This document shows positions 1 through 13,314 of a stretch of DNA of 64,000 nucleotides, in pieces. The position numbers and the translations under genes are program-made. A model generated the notes under the pieces. The model was not told the DNA's origin. It saw only the letters and a list, made by a program, of their open reading frames with translations, and did not search any database. The first letter of the stretch is position 1. The number at the start of each line of letters is the position of its first letter. The DNA is from Larus michahellis (Eukaryota > Chordata > Aves > Charadriiformes > Laridae): NCBI RefSeq assembly GCF_964199755.1, contig NC_133907.1, positions 3,539,001 through 3,603,000 of the forward strand. Direction: 5' to 3'.

Positions 1-1100
1 GATGCCGGCAGCCCTGGTGGGAAGGACCGTGGACCTCCTCCACAAGATCCCTGTCCTCATCCTAATTTAGGATTTTGCCCTACACCACCACAGTTTATGC
101 CTCAGTTTCCTCAATGGCAAACGGGCACACCAATGCCTTCCCTGCTGGGCACCCCAGATCTCTGGTGGCCACAAAAGCAATGTGTCTTACTGTCCTTCTG
201 CTGTTAATAGTCTGTATTTACAACATAATTTCAAGGTGCTTAATAAAAAAGTTTTCAACCGTGAATTTCACGGCCATTTGGAAATAAAATTCTCTTTACA
301 TGGGCACATTATGGAGACTTTTTTCGAGAAACACAGAGGAAATGAAAGCCACACAATGATAAGCACCCAAACAGCAAGTACCTTTGTGTCCCCGCAGCAG
401 GACTGCGTAGCCAGCAGGCACAGGCACACGTGATGGGCTGAGGGGGATGCTGGATGGAGATCTTCCAAAGGCACCAACTGCCCCAGCTTCCACTGAACTT
501 CAGTTCCACCTTTGCAAAAACTTCCAGCCTGCTTTCTCCTGGGGTGACGGTGCTTCACAGAGAGCAGCCAAATGGGATGGGATCGTGCCGTGGGTTCAAG
601 ACACCCTGGGACTTTGGAGATCCCGATTCTCATCCCCATCCTACCACAAATTTGCACAGCTCCAGACTCTCTCTGGTTACATCTGCACTGCTAGCGGAAA
701 CTTGGCCAGAGCCTTGATCATACAACCTACATGTCCTTGGAACCATTGGTGGCTTTTACCATGGCAGTATCCTGAGCTCGGGATGTCCCTGTCCCTTAGC
801 AGGAGTCCTGCTGTGCTGGGACTGCGTGAAGAAGGATGAAATCCCCTGTTTAGGAACCAAGGAGGAGTGATCCTTCCCACCACACACGCACTCCCTCTCT
901 TACTTCACGCTCAATACAAGGATGCTCTCAGCTTAAAGAAAAACAGAAAAGAAACCTTGTTAGAAGGGATTTTTTCCCCCTTAATTTCCTCTGCATTTTC
1001 TTTTTTTTTTCACTTTAAACACACGTTTCATTAACTTTCCACTTCGGTTTAGAAGCTGGATTAACTAATACATTTTTTGCTTTCATATAACAGCATGAAA
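1..1100. other. Intergenic, no gene recognised
   Basis: Several short overlapping ORFs on both strands, none with a recognisable domain. A 15-bp palindrome, CCGTGAATTTCACGG, lies at 259-273. Otherwise nothing notable. Confidence 0.6.
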
Positions 1101-1144
1101 CAGTGCTTGCAAAGTAAACAGTAACGTTTACTTTGCAAGCACTG
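1101..1144. other. Perfect 19-bp inverted repeat with 6-nt loop
   Basis: Arms 1101-1119 (CAGTGCTTGCAAAGTAAAC) and 1126-1144 are exact reverse complements, separated by AGTAAC. Transcribed in either direction this folds into a 44-nt uninterrupted hairpin. Pairing stops outside the arms. I recognise no known miRNA or transposon. It may be a short RNA hairpin or a template-switch scar. Confidence 0.9.
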
Positions 1145-1227
1145 CACAGGAACAGTTTTAAAATAAAGCTCTATAATTGATTTTTCACTGCTTTTTGGTT
1201 AAACTACAGGTTCTATACCATTGCTAT

Positions 1228-1245
1228 AGGGTTTTATAAAACCCT
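1228..1245. other. 18-bp perfect palindrome
   Basis: AGGGTTTTATAAAACCCT reads the same on both strands and contains TATAAA. It lies 84 bp from the 19-bp hairpin. One such palindrome in 64 kb is not surprising by chance. Confidence 0.85.
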
Positions 1246-4200
1246 GTTTCTATGTGTTTGTTCTTTGGGTTATAATTTATTTTAGCAGTAACTTCTTTAA
1301 AGTCTTAATGTAATAAAATCCACCTTCATAATAGCTGCACTACCACTAAAAATCTAGCAACACCTTCCAAACCCCAAGGTGAACGTGCAATTGAGGAAGA
1401 CCTGATATGCAATCTGTTAAGGATATGTAGGAAAAGTGTAATTAATGTAAGACAGAAAGCGAAAAAGAAAGTAAGTTTTGAAATCTCTCCCAGCGATCAC
1501 ACACTTCACAGCGTAGCACAAATGCAGTTCCAATGGTTATTTTTAGCCTGGCACACACAGGTATATTGTTACCCAGCCTGCTGCTAGAAGTAATTTTAAA
1601 TATCTTTCTGAACAATCAAAGAAGATGCTATATTCAAGAACAGGCACAGAAGTCGTCCTTATCTCGCAGTCTCCATGAGAACATTTGACCTTCCTGATTT
1701 GGGTTCATTTGACAAGAATTTGCTGGCTGCTTAAAGATCTGCATCTCATGTAGAATGATTATAATAAAAGTTCATATCACAAACCCTACACAGAATAGCA
1801 TTCTCTTTACCTACGAAAAGGTGACATTTTCCAAGCTGTTACCTAGAGAGCAAAGGACAAATGGAAAAGATCAGTCACATAAAAGCAGCATTATCATAAC
1901 ATCCCATGGCAATTTCAGAGTTCTTTGAAGGCCAGATGCTTCTGCTCCGTATCTAAATTTCCGATAATAAGAGACTCCATGGAAGCACAAAACATACCTG
2001 TGTCGCAAAGTAAAAAAATCATGGCTATCCTATAATTTCAAGTAATTTTCTATTTGGAGTTGGTCAATTTTTTCAGTGTGAAAGTGGCATGGTTTCCCTG
2101 GTGTGCCAGAGAGAGACAACAGAATACCGCGAGGGAAGTTGAACGAAACGCCATAGGCAGATTGGAACCATTGAACTGGCTCAGCTGGACGGAGCCGCCG
2201 CTAAAGGAGTTGCAGCTGAGGCTGAATTTCCTCAAAGTGCAGGAATTGTCTGGCAGGATCCCATCTCATCCCTAACAGCTACTTCACAGCTAACGCAAGA
2301 AAGCCTAGGACTGATCATACAAACGGAACCTGCCTGTAGGGAAACCTTTTTGGTGGTCTCTTCCTCTGCCAAAGCAGACAACTTCCCATGCTTTTTAAAA
2401 ATGCCTGGGTCTACTGCAATACATCGGGTCTATCTGCTGGTGGTGTTCAGTGTCCAGGCTCTTGTGAAGTCACCAAAGTTTGAAAATGAAGGTTTAGAGT
2501 GAAAACCAAGAAAAGCCAGTCCTTCAGAGGATCTGAGCGCCGAGCAGCCCCTGGGTACACCCCCAGCAAGCTGACACGTTCCAAACTCCGCGAGCTCCAT
2601 TTCCTTGCACAGATGGCAACCTTGCATGGAAGGTCCACAGCGAACTCTAAAACTGTCATTTCAACCAAACCCTCGTGTCGGTCCTGCCTTTCGTAGGCCA
2701 AAATCATGCCAGACTATCTGCAGGAGTTGGGGAAAGAGACCGGCTTTAGGAGAGTGTAAACTGACTTCACTGGAACTACTGCCAAGCCAGGCTGATGGAA
2801 ATAAGAGGAAAATCACTGTCCTCCAGTTTTAATTCCCAAAGGAAGCAGAGCCTTTGCACAGCCCCGGTTCCCACTTGCTCAGCCAAAAGAGAACAAAAAC
2901 GAATAAGTAAGGCAGGGGATGCCATCCGCAGAGCCCAACCAACGCACATACCTACCTGACCTGTGCTAGATCATCTCGAAATACAAGCTGGTTTCCTGCT
3001 GGTTTCCTGGTTGTTCTTGTTATTTATTTATATATTTTGCCAAGCAAAAAAAAAAATTTAAAAAAAATCGATTCTTCTATGATTTACGGTGGGGTTAAGG
3101 CAAACGTGAAGCCCATGTTAAGGATGTTCATCTCATGATAAGGCAGCAAAAAGGTCAACAAATTACTCTCTCCCTAATGGTTCATTTGAACCAATGAAAA
3201 CAGGATATTTTATCCTCCCGGGTCAGGCCTGCTTAGAAATCCTGCGTCCCCTTCCCCCCTTCCCTCCTCAGCCTCCCCCCAGACCTCCTCCCTCTCTCCC
3301 ACTCCCAGCCCCTTTCTTTTAACTCTCTATCTCTGATCCTCCAAGGTGACCTTTTCTCCCACTCCTAATACCAAATTTTCTGGCTGAGTGACGCTGAGCG
3401 TCGCTGCCGCCCCGGCTGGGGGTCCCTGTGCTGCGGGGGCAGGACGGGGGGCTGCAGCCCCAGCCCGGGCCGGGCTCTGCCGCTCCCTGATGCTGAGCGG
3501 GGAGAGGAACTGCAGACGGGGCAGGGGGTGAAGCCCTACGGTTTCTATCCTGCCTGGGAGAGGTTTATCTGGCAATGGGAGCCTCACCAGTTATCGGCTC
3601 GCAGGGGATGAGCGAGGGTTCTTCGGCTTTAGCCAGCGCTAAGGGCCGCCTGTTAGGAATAGCCATCACATCTAATTGTTATCCCGGCTGCTGATTGAAG
3701 GGGGAAGTGGAGGGATGGGAAGTTCAGCCGGGTGACATGATGCAGTTTTAATGAGTCTCTCTTTTTCTTTTCTTCTCCCATTTCCCTCCCCCCCCCCCCC
3801 TCCACCCTGGACTGGCTGTTTTAATATGGAAATATAGTAAATTCTAACAAAATAAGGCCGGCACTTAGAGCACAGACCGAAGGCAAACCTCCTCCAGGAG
3901 TCTTTCAGCAGTCACAGGGCAGCAATAGCACTACAGAAGCAATTAGTTCCTTAAGTTCTTTAGTGCAGGGCCTTTGGAGGGGGTGGACACTAGATTAAGC
4001 CCTGCTTCATTTGCCTATTTATTCAGCTGTCAGAAAGCTGAAAGGGTTAAACCGTCTGTTGGAGAAGAAAAGACTCCCCAGAGCCAGCTCCCGGAGTGAC
4101 CATCCCCAGCGAGGAGCCATCGCAGCGCGGCTGGTCGCTGCAGTATGACCTCATGCATGAAATAGTTAAAAATGCACTTTCTCTTTTTTTTTTCCCTTTT

Positions 4201-4640
4201 TTTTTTTTTTTTTTTTGGTGTGCGTGTGTGCGTTCCCTGCAGATGCAGCAGTGCTGTGTGCGGCACAACCTGACTCAGCAAAGGCGCCTGGTGTCAGAGC
4301 AGCCCCGGAATCCACCCCCAGCAGAGGCGAGCGAAGCCCGCGTTTGCGCCCAAAGCCAAAACCAAGCTCTGCAGAATTAGCCCAAGCGCAGAAAGAGAGG
4401 GTTTCTAAGCCGGGGTACATATCTGAAACCGGGAGAGGCTGGTATGCAGCAGCGGACTCTCTGTCTCTAAATAATAGAGAGATTAAGCTCCACATTTGGG
4501 TACGGTTTGTATTTCTTCCCTTGCGTGCTTTTCCTCCCTTGCAGCCATGCGTGTGTCCCAGCCCTCTGTCTCAGGGCTATAAAGAACTGACGTTCCCCGA
4601 TATATTCCAGCTTGTATTTTCGACGTTTCATCAGAACTAG
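1246..4640. other. Intergenic, no gene recognised; homopolymer tracts
   Basis: AT-rich to about 3200, then a moderately GC-rich patch (3380-3560). Contains an 11-bp tandem duplication (GCTGGTTTCCT near 2988), a C13 run (3788-3800) after a pyrimidine tract, and a T-rich tract (4184-4216). ORFs crossing these tracts are artefacts. Confidence 0.6.
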
Positions 4641-7600
4641 ATTTAAAAAGTTAACTCTCCCAGTGAAGTTGTTTTGCTTTGTGTGCCTCGACGCACACGC
4701 TCTGCATCAATTGTGCCTGTACCAGGGAGGGTTTTAATTACAGAATCATGTTTGCGGTGCATGACCAGTTTATTCCTAATATAGGTCACTAATTTGGGTT
4801 CTCTTTTGCCTGAAGTGTCCCTTAGTGCTGTTTGCTGTAACGTCTGACAGCGTACATCCAACCCCACAGCATTTCCTCCTTCTCTCTGCGTTATTGGAGA
4901 TACAAATCTGAGAATCTCTTTTCACAATCTAAGGAATATCTGGGTTTGGTCGGTTGTTGTTCCATGGGGTTTTTTTTCTTGAAGAATTAAAAATGTAGCG
5001 TACTCAAAGTGGATTTAGAGAAATAGCTCACATACGCTCACTCACTCACCCAGAGAAGGAATGCCAGCGCGTACGCAGTACGATAGCTCCAAACACAGAG
5101 ATAGCATGTAATGCAATTTTGTTATAGCATATCATTGAATTTTGTTAATATAATAACCTGAAATAAAGTATTAAGACAGATTGACGTGCCTGGGTAGCAC
5201 AGCTGAGGATTCACATATTTAAATCTAACATGTTCTAGCTTGTTCCTATTGCAATCGGTGGAAGTTCTCCTTCCCAGCTGATTGCAGGGGGGAAAAATGG
5301 GTCCAGCTTATGCAGAATAATGATGGGGGGGGAGGGGAATGGGCAAGTTCAGCTGAGTTTTCAAATGTTGATTTCTTAGCTCAAATCAGCTCTAATTTCT
5401 GTTTGGTTTTTGTGGTGGTTTATTTTTTTTTTAGGAAAAAAAAAAGCTATTTTTTTTTGACATCCGTAAATAAAATAGAAATCATCCCAATGCAAGGAAG
5501 GAGAGAGGGAAGAGAGTGAAAAACCTTTTTCATGTTCATCTTCCTTTCATCCCTTAATGATGTAAAACTTCCTTAGCCACCCTTTTCTATTTGCCACTTT
5601 ATCTACCCAAAAGATAAGACCATATCCTGCTGGAAGCCGGGGATTCGCTGAGCCTGCTCACAATTGACACAAAAACTTCAAAACATTTCGGAGCTCCAAG
5701 TCTGAAAACATAAATATAGAAAGAAAAAAAAAAAATCATAGCCTCATGCTCAATTTATGTGCGGTCATATTTTTGTACCGCTCACCTATCTTTGTTCAAA
5801 GAGGCTCATGAACAGGTATTCGCTCCCTTAGCTGCCTGCTAACATCATTTCTAATGTTTTTTTCCAGGACTGCGCGGCTTCACGTTAGCAATTTGGGTCT
5901 GGGCATTCATCCTCCGAACTGACTTCAAAAGACTTTAACAAAAAGGCACTAGTTCATATTTCCACCGAGACAACAGCGATGTCCCAGTTAATCACAGCAG
6001 AAGGAGGCTCCAGCCCAGATCTTGGAAAGCTGAAATCTTTCAAAAAAGACTAAACCTGGCTCAAATTGTTTCTACAGAGGGTATTTTCAATTACTCCTCC
6101 CTAAGACCATTTCCTTTCATTGACTTTATACATCATGAAAGTTTCTGGGAAATGCAAAACTTCCGCTATTAAGAATCACGCAAACACGTTTAAAGGTAAT
6201 GCAAATTTCCCTGCTAAAAACATGCCACTTCAAAACGTTTTCTCAGATTAAAAGCCGAGTTTTGAAAAATAAAGCTGTAGCAGCTACAAAAAAGCAGACT
6301 GGAGAATTTCGCTAGAAATAAGCAGGAAACTCCTCATTTTTTCCTTAAAACAAAACTAAATCAAATGGATTAATGAAGGGCTAGGAAAATCAACGGGAAG
6401 AGTCCTGACATATCCAATCGGAGCTGGGAAGGGAAAAAAAAATGGCAATCCCCAGACCTCCCAAACCAACCCAAAGAATTCCTTTCTGTGATAGACGCCT
6501 GGAAAGAGGAAAAATGCATACTCCAGAATATTGCAACACTGCTCAGGGAAGGGCGAGAGAAAACCATTCCACTGTTCCCAGTCTCCTGACTGTAAATTCG
6601 ACCTATCCCCCTCCCCGAATAATTTCAGTATTTTATCTACAAGGTTCCTATGGCTTGTTTAGGTCATGCGGTTGGCTTTTTGGTGGTGGTTGGTTTTTTT
6701 TTTCCAATTGCACCTGACAAAAATGATAAACCTTGTAGCTGCCGAGTATTTCCTGTGCCGTAGCGCTGCTCGCAGCGATCCCAGGAAGGTTCATCTTTTG
6801 TGAGAAACAAAGAGCGGGGGGAGGCAGATGGGAGCAGCCGCCCGGCCCCCGCTCTCCATCCCCTTCAGCATCCCGGGGAAGGGAAAAGCCTCGCGCAGGG
6901 GGCGACCTTGGCGAGGACCCTCTGTTTGCAGCTCCTCGGGAAAGCAAGGCTGCGTCTTCTGCTCCTTTCGGCTCCCTCGGCTTCTGCTTTTACATTCTAA
7001 TCAGCTTGGCAGGGCGACGGGGCTGGACACTCACCACCCAGCCACGGGCCAGAGCGTAACTTGGTGTTCCTCAGCTGGAGGAAAACACTGGGAATACAAA
7101 TTGGAGCCGGAGTCGTTTCCTGGCGTTATTTCACTGTAAATTTAAATGGCCCTGGCATTGTGAAGTGCTCTCATTTATTTTAAAAGCAGAAAAAGATTTA
7201 TTCTGCGCCGAAGTCATTCAGAGCGGGATGGAGAACAACCGGGACTTGTTTTGCTGTTTTCCTAACAACGACCAAAGTCAGGGCTGCTTTTTTGGCTAAA
7301 TGGCAGAGGGGTCTAGAGCACTTCTCTTCCAAGATAATCTCACTATTTTTCTCTATTTCAAGAAGCTATCCTACGTATCTTCTGCAGACATAGCTCCTGG
7401 CACTCTGATGGGCCATTTACCCCCTAAAACCCACCTGGGCTTTAAGTAGCAGTTTTGAGAGCCACCCCTGTATTTCTTGTACATGCCGAACATAAAGGTC
7501 CATTCAGAGGAATTCAGGATATTTGGGCAAATGTGGGGTCACAAATGAAGTGTCCCTGTTGAGGACTGTTCTGAGACACAAATAAATACTTAGCATTAAC

Positions 7601-10600
7601 CTCCCCCCTTCCAGAGAAGGAAAAAACAGGCTGGGGAAGGAGAAATGACCCAAAGACAAAGAAGAGACCTGCCGGGAAGCTGAGCTTATTGCTCATGTTC
7701 CTGGCTGGCAGCCCCATCTCCTTACCACTACTCAAGCTCTACATCTTTGCAGGGTATGCAACCGGCATATGGAATTTTTAAAAGCAATTTTGTAAAGATG
7801 GGCTTCTATTTCTGTTCATGCCATAGCTCTTAATCCTGAGGCAGAAACAACCAATGCCTGAGTTTTGCATGCATGCATATGCATTACCTGGAAAAGGCAG
7901 GCGAATGTCAGTTTTGGGTTTCTACCAAAATCTTTCCTTAGCTGAGTTTTTCTCAGGAACTGGAGAACAGACAGAAGCAGAGCCCTTAAAATATGTTTTC
8001 AGCATTTAAAATGCAAACTTCAGCCTTCCTCCCTTCCCCGCGTATACTCAGGGTGAGATTCAACGCTCTCGGTAACTCACAGATCACCCCTTGACGGAGC
8101 ACGAAGTGGCCAGGATGGACACCGTACCGCAGAGGTGAATACTGAACCAGGGTACGAGCTATTTGTTGGGTAAAAAACATGTGCAGTGGGAGGCTGGAGC
8201 AAAATAAAAGAAGGAACACGAGCTATTCTTGACTGACCTGCTACTATTTGAATACACGGGCTCAGACTTATGCCGTGCAGAAGGCTCCAGCCCCTAGGCC
8301 AGCGCTGGATATTAACGGCGCAGAAGAGATTTCAAGCTCTGCCTTCAGGGTTGGTGCTGGGCTCTCTTTTGTGACATGCTCGTATCTCCTTTGTATGCAA
8401 CCCATTAGTTTAGGCTGTGCGTAGGGTGTCAGGTCTATGAATATCGCCACGCACATATTGCATCCCCAGGAGCGTACGGCATCTCTGCATTTCCGGGGAT
8501 GCTCAGCAATTAGCCAGGGATGCCTGTTGTTGGACTCTGTTATACATGGCTGAGAAATTCAGCCACTTCCGCGACCATCTGAGTCACTTGTTTACTGCCC
8601 ACTCCAACAGGAACTGGCCCTAAAATCTGTTGAAGCTGTAAACAGCATGCATTCGATGCACTAAAAAGATGGATGTTTGTTCATATGTGTTCTTTTAGAT
8701 GTTTATTGGCCTAACTGGCTTTTCATTAACTCAAGAGTTCTGCTATTTATTTTAATATTCCAAGCGTTTATGACCTTGTAGCTATATCATCTGATTCTCT
8801 CTATAGATATGTTCTAGGTCATCAACAGTTTGTTTTCATTTTCCTAACGCTGGCTTTTAAAACCATTTGACCAGGTCAAACAAATTCCTACAGAGGAATT
8901 TTGAAATATCTTCAAGGCTTGATTGTTCCTGGGCACAGACACCTCACTGCAATCAGGGTTTGCGTATTCAAGTGTAGAAATTAGATTTGTTGAAATCACG
9001 CACAACAAAATAATGCTCTCCCTTTTTTTTGGAAAAAAAAAAGAAAGGAGTAGTTGGCAAAAAGTCGCTGGTTCCATTTGTATTTTCACAGTTTCATGGT
9101 TCACTTCCATAGGATTTGAGTCCAGTTTTACTAAACTTTGGTGTCTGGACAAAGCTTGTCCTTCAGACACAGAGAGAAGAGAGAGAGTAAAGGGAAAAAA
9201 TAATAATTCATCTTTTTGTAACTGAACTTATCTTTTCCTTTACTATTTACTCTTATCCCAATCAATCACTTCTTAACCTTTCAGAGGTGTATATCATCAA
9301 GATATTAGAAACACTGATAACCATCACCTTTCCATTTGTGTCCTGTTTAGTTTAGAAGCTTCCAGTCTTTGGATCAAACTCCCCAGAGATATCGGCATGG
9401 TCCATGTGTCACCTTCAGCCCTCGACTCCCAGAAGCTGGTTCTGCTCTGCAGACTTCACTGGGTGTCTGTGATTACTTATGTCAGCTTTAAAATCTCATC
9501 CTCGGGTTTCCTATAACTGTGGTCTGAGCCAAGTGACAGCAAGGTGAAAGGGACTGTTTTCAGTGGCCACTGCATTGAGCTCCTCATTCTGAGAGTTCAT
9601 CAGCGATGGCCATGGTCAACTCTGCACCGCTCAGGATTTGGCTCCGCTAATATACAAGTGAATTACCACACACAGAGAGAACAACAGAATCTGATGGGAA
9701 GAAAAAGTCCAAGAATGAAACAGGCCATAAAATAATGAACTTTCTGCTGGACTAGAAGTGTCATGTCATGGGAACGCAGCAAACTGAAGAGGCTGAAAGT
9801 TCAACTCACCACCCTCCATGAGAAGGGTGGTGGGGACACGCAGGGATGCAGAGCGCTGGCTACCCCAGATAAACCTAACACAGACCTTCAGGCATGGAAA
9901 ACATCCTTCAGACCTCTGATATCTTTGATTTTCTTCTCACAATCTTCAGCTTCTTCTCTTTATTTGAGGGGGAGAAAAATCCACTTGGCAAGTGGAAATG
10001 GCTGTGATTCAATGCAGCGAAGGGTCTCTACCGACGCCAGCCTCCCTGAGCCTTGGGAACTCCTCTGGCCATAATGAAACCAGATCTGCTGCCAAGTGGG
10101 GAGTCAGTGAAGGATGGATGAGTGGGGAGACGCTTTCTCAGGCGGGCTGGGCTCCACTACTTCATGAGTTTAACATCCCTGTGTGGCACCATCTGGGGCG
10201 TGCGTTGGTCCAGTCGTCTGCCCCAGACAGAGTGACTCCTGGGCAGGTGAGCGGTGGATCAGGGTAGCACGGGGACCATTTCGCAACGGATAAGCTGTAA
10301 ACAGCGTCACAAATGGGTGCCCTGTTTCCAACAAGAGGCTACCCCGGGCTTGGGAGAGCCCAGAGAAGTGGATGTAAAGGCAAACAATGAATCTCATCAC
10401 CGATTCATGGTAACAAGAGCCTACAGAAGTAGCACTCTTAACAAATTTCTCCAAGCTCTTAGAGCATCTTAAGAGCAGATCACTGTATCACTTGCTTTAT
10501 GGGTCTATGGAGAATCTGACTGGGTAAGAAATGCACATATTTAAGTTTATAGACAGCTAAACCTAACATTCAGTGTCCTGATATGTACATGTTCTGTGCA

Positions 10601-12469
10601 TTGTAAGGTATATTTCTGCCATATGGGGCATTCTGGCTGACCAAACCGGAATGAGTTCCGTAATTATTTAATTACTATAGCAAGATGATACCTGTTATTA
10701 CTACTATGAATAATAAACAATACGTCTAAAACTATAAACCCCAAAGAGCAAGTCAGACAGATGCAGGGGAAGAAAAAAAAAAAGGGATGTAAAAATATAT
10801 GTGCCGCTAGTAAAGATGAAACAGTGGCACTGGAGGAGTCAGGAGAGTGGAATATTGGTGAAATAACAGTATGGTCCCTGCCTTGTGCTGAATCTACACG
10901 AACACGCACCATATGAAATGGTCTCTGTCCTGAGGACTTAAAATTCATGGCTTTCATGGGAGAAAATGCCTTTACGACGCCTGTCTCTCTCTTGTGTCTC
11001 ACTGAGGGATGAGCTTTAGGGGTAGAAACAGCCAAGCCAATGGATTTTATCATCTCCAGCTGGATTTTCACCTCCATGCACCCCAAGAATGGCTCGCTCA
11101 CAGAAAGGGTTTGCAGAGGGACAGAGGGCATGGGCTGCCAGAGAGAAGTAAAGGAGGAGCAGAGACCAACGCAAGGGAAAGAGAGAGCAAGAAGAGGAGG
11201 AAGCAGGACAAGGTCTCTGCTCATCTTTTTTTGAGGGAGCATGGAGAGATGCTTTAGCGGGACACGCAGGGTACAGATGGGCAGGGGGACAGGGTGGGAG
11301 AAGCCCAGCAGGGTGAGATAAAGAAAGATTTCGGTGCCGGAGAGGGTGACATTCAACTAATGTTCCCCTGCCCAAGCCTGGACCCAACGTCTCTGCAGGC
11401 AGGTTCTACACGGGGTCCCTGCCCCGGCCACCTCCCCAGCCGCCCCCTGCCTCCCATCTGTGTGCAGAGCAAGAGGAGGGGCCACATCTTCTGTGTTTTC
11501 TTTTTACGCTACTAAAGAGCGACTTGGATAGAAACCACTCAAGATCTCCTAAACCTCCCCAACCCATCTCCTCTCCTAGAAAAACTTTGCCTTTTACCAC
11601 CTCCACAAAACAAGCAGCAGAGATCCCCTCGGTGCCAGATAGTCTGGTGTGGATCCCCATCCCTCTCCCCACCACCCCCTGCCACCTGCAGCTCTGGAGG
11701 CAACGGGCCACATCCCCAGCAGCAAAGCCAGGGAAAGGGCTTTAACCCTGCAGATTTTCTCTGAGCACCTTGGGAGAGGCTGGGAATTTTGGCAATGGGG
11801 AGCAGAAAAGAGGGATAATAATAGTAGTAGTCCCCAAACACAGGACTCCATGTGCACGAACTGCTCCAAGGTCACCTGGTAGATGGCATGAAGACGGGTG
11901 GGACAGACTTCCTCCCCGCTCCCTGTTCTCTAATGAAAGATGCACTTTAATGTGCTGATTACATTTGCACCAAGTTCTTTTAAGTGCGAAACAAATGCAG
12001 AAACTCCAGAGATTTGCTGCACTGCTGAAAAAAAAAATCTTTACTAAATAATTAGCATAAAGCATCCATTTCTGTATGTAAGTTTTGCCGGGTTTACAAA
12101 TTAATAATAGTAAAAGATCTTGTGTAGTAAGTTCGGGGCATTGGGTTTACACCTCGTCCATAATTTTGTCAAAACTGTCCAGCAAAACACATATTTTTTT
12201 TTATTCTGGTGTGTCGGTGATGACACAAGGAGAAAGAAGAAATAAATCTCACCAGAACAGCGTGGACGGGAGTGCCTGTTTGTTCTGGAAAGAATTGGAA
12301 GAAGAAGAAGAAGAGAAATGGATCGTTGCTATACATTAATTGTACAAGAAATGCAAAATGGCTGAAAATAGAGGAACGGTATTTATAAAGCTATCTAGTT
12401 TTCAAAAGATGAAAGGCAGAGGTAGAGAAATAATCCATTGGACGTGTCTAATTGCAAAGCGTATATTGT
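4641..12469. other. Intergenic, no gene recognised
   Basis: Complex single-copy-looking sequence with no coding exon I can support. Includes a separated 10-bp inverted repeat (6637-6646 with 6729-6738) and an ATGCATGCAT run near 7868. A 230-aa minus-strand frame at 10664-11356 lacks any recognisable domain. Confidence 0.55.
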
Positions 12470-12491
12470 AAAAAAAAAAAAAAAAAAAAAA
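12470..12491 (+). repeat. A22 homopolymer
   Basis: Twenty-two consecutive A. It could be a remnant retroposon tail, but no element body was recognised next to it. Confidence 0.9.
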
Positions 12492-13001
12492 TCTCTGGCT
12501 GTTTCACTTGCTCCCTGCCTTCTGCCCGGCGCTGGGTCCGCACGGGGCTGTGCAGTCACCGGGGAATGGCCACAGCTGATGCTGCAGCGTTCCCTGCACC
12601 GCGCTGCCTGTTGTGCGAGTGCGCGTGTCTCAGGAAGGACAAACGTGGAGGGTCTTTCGGGGAGAGAGCTGGGAGCAGGTCACCAGGCCACTGGCTGTGA
12701 CACCCAAGGCTGTCACTCTGGGGACACGCCAGCTGGTTGCCACTTGGTGCTGGCTCAGAGGAAAAAGCCTCCGGGATGCAAATGCCCCAGCACCTTTTTA
12801 TGGGTGATGGGAAGAGGATGGATCCCCTGGAAACCCCAACCTGCCAAAGTTCACCTCCTCCTTCCCCCAAATGCTCGATGGCTGGGTGGGCTCTGCAGTT
12901 TATCCATCACAAACTGCACCCACCCTCCCTCCAAATCCATCTCCTGCCATCCCCACGGCCACGGGGGCCAGGGCAGAGGCCGGTACTGTGGGGCTGGTGA
13001 G

Positions 13002-13313
13002 GGGACAGGAGCAGGCAGGGCAGGGACAGGCAGGGACAGGCAGGGCGGGTATAGGTTGGGACAGTCAGGGCAAGGCAGGGATAGGCAGGGCAGGGACAGG
13101 CAGGACAAGGACAGGCAGGGTCAGGCAGGACAGGGACAGGCAGAGCAAGGACAGGGCAGGGACAAGCAGGACAGGGCAGGGCAGGGCAGGGCAAAAATAG
13201 GCAGGGCAGAAGCACGCCGGGGAAAGGCAGGGAAGGACAGGCAGTGCAGGGACAAGCAGGGCAGGAGCAGGCAGGAGCAGGCAAGGCAGGGACAGGCAGG
13301 ATAGGGACAGGCT
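13002..13313 (+). repeat. G-rich minisatellite, (GGGCA/GGGACAGGCA)n
   Basis: About 310 bp of degenerate 5- and 10-bp units such as GGGACAGGCA and GGGCA, almost free of T on the plus strand. Recurrent GGG runs could form G-quadruplexes. It is open in several frames, giving long low-complexity ORFs that are not genes. Confidence 0.9.
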
Positions 13314-13314
13314 C

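Noticed and set aside
4184-4216. T-rich tract as a reverse-oriented retroposon tail
   Set aside because: No element body or target-site duplication was seen beside it.
6637-6738. 10-bp inverted repeat CTACAAGGTT/AACCTTGTAG as a pre-miRNA
   Set aside because: The roughly 80-nt interior does not continue the stem, so no miRNA-like fold is supported.
6864-6884. Possible REST/NRSF (RE1) site expected near miR-124
   Set aside because: Only TTCAGCA-like left-half similarity; the GGACAG half is missing. No full RE1 was found by eye in the window.
10664-11356. 230-codon minus-strand ORF
   Set aside because: No recognisable domain, low-complexity stretches (poly-F from an A-run), and other frames are equally open; likely chance.
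12438-13304. 288-codon plus-strand ORF
   Set aside because: Most of it translates the A22 run and the GGGCA minisatellite into K- and G/Q/R-rich repeats; no domain.
13002-13313. CRISPR-like array
   Set aside because: Short degenerate repeats without unique spacers, in a vertebrate genome; it is a minisatellite.
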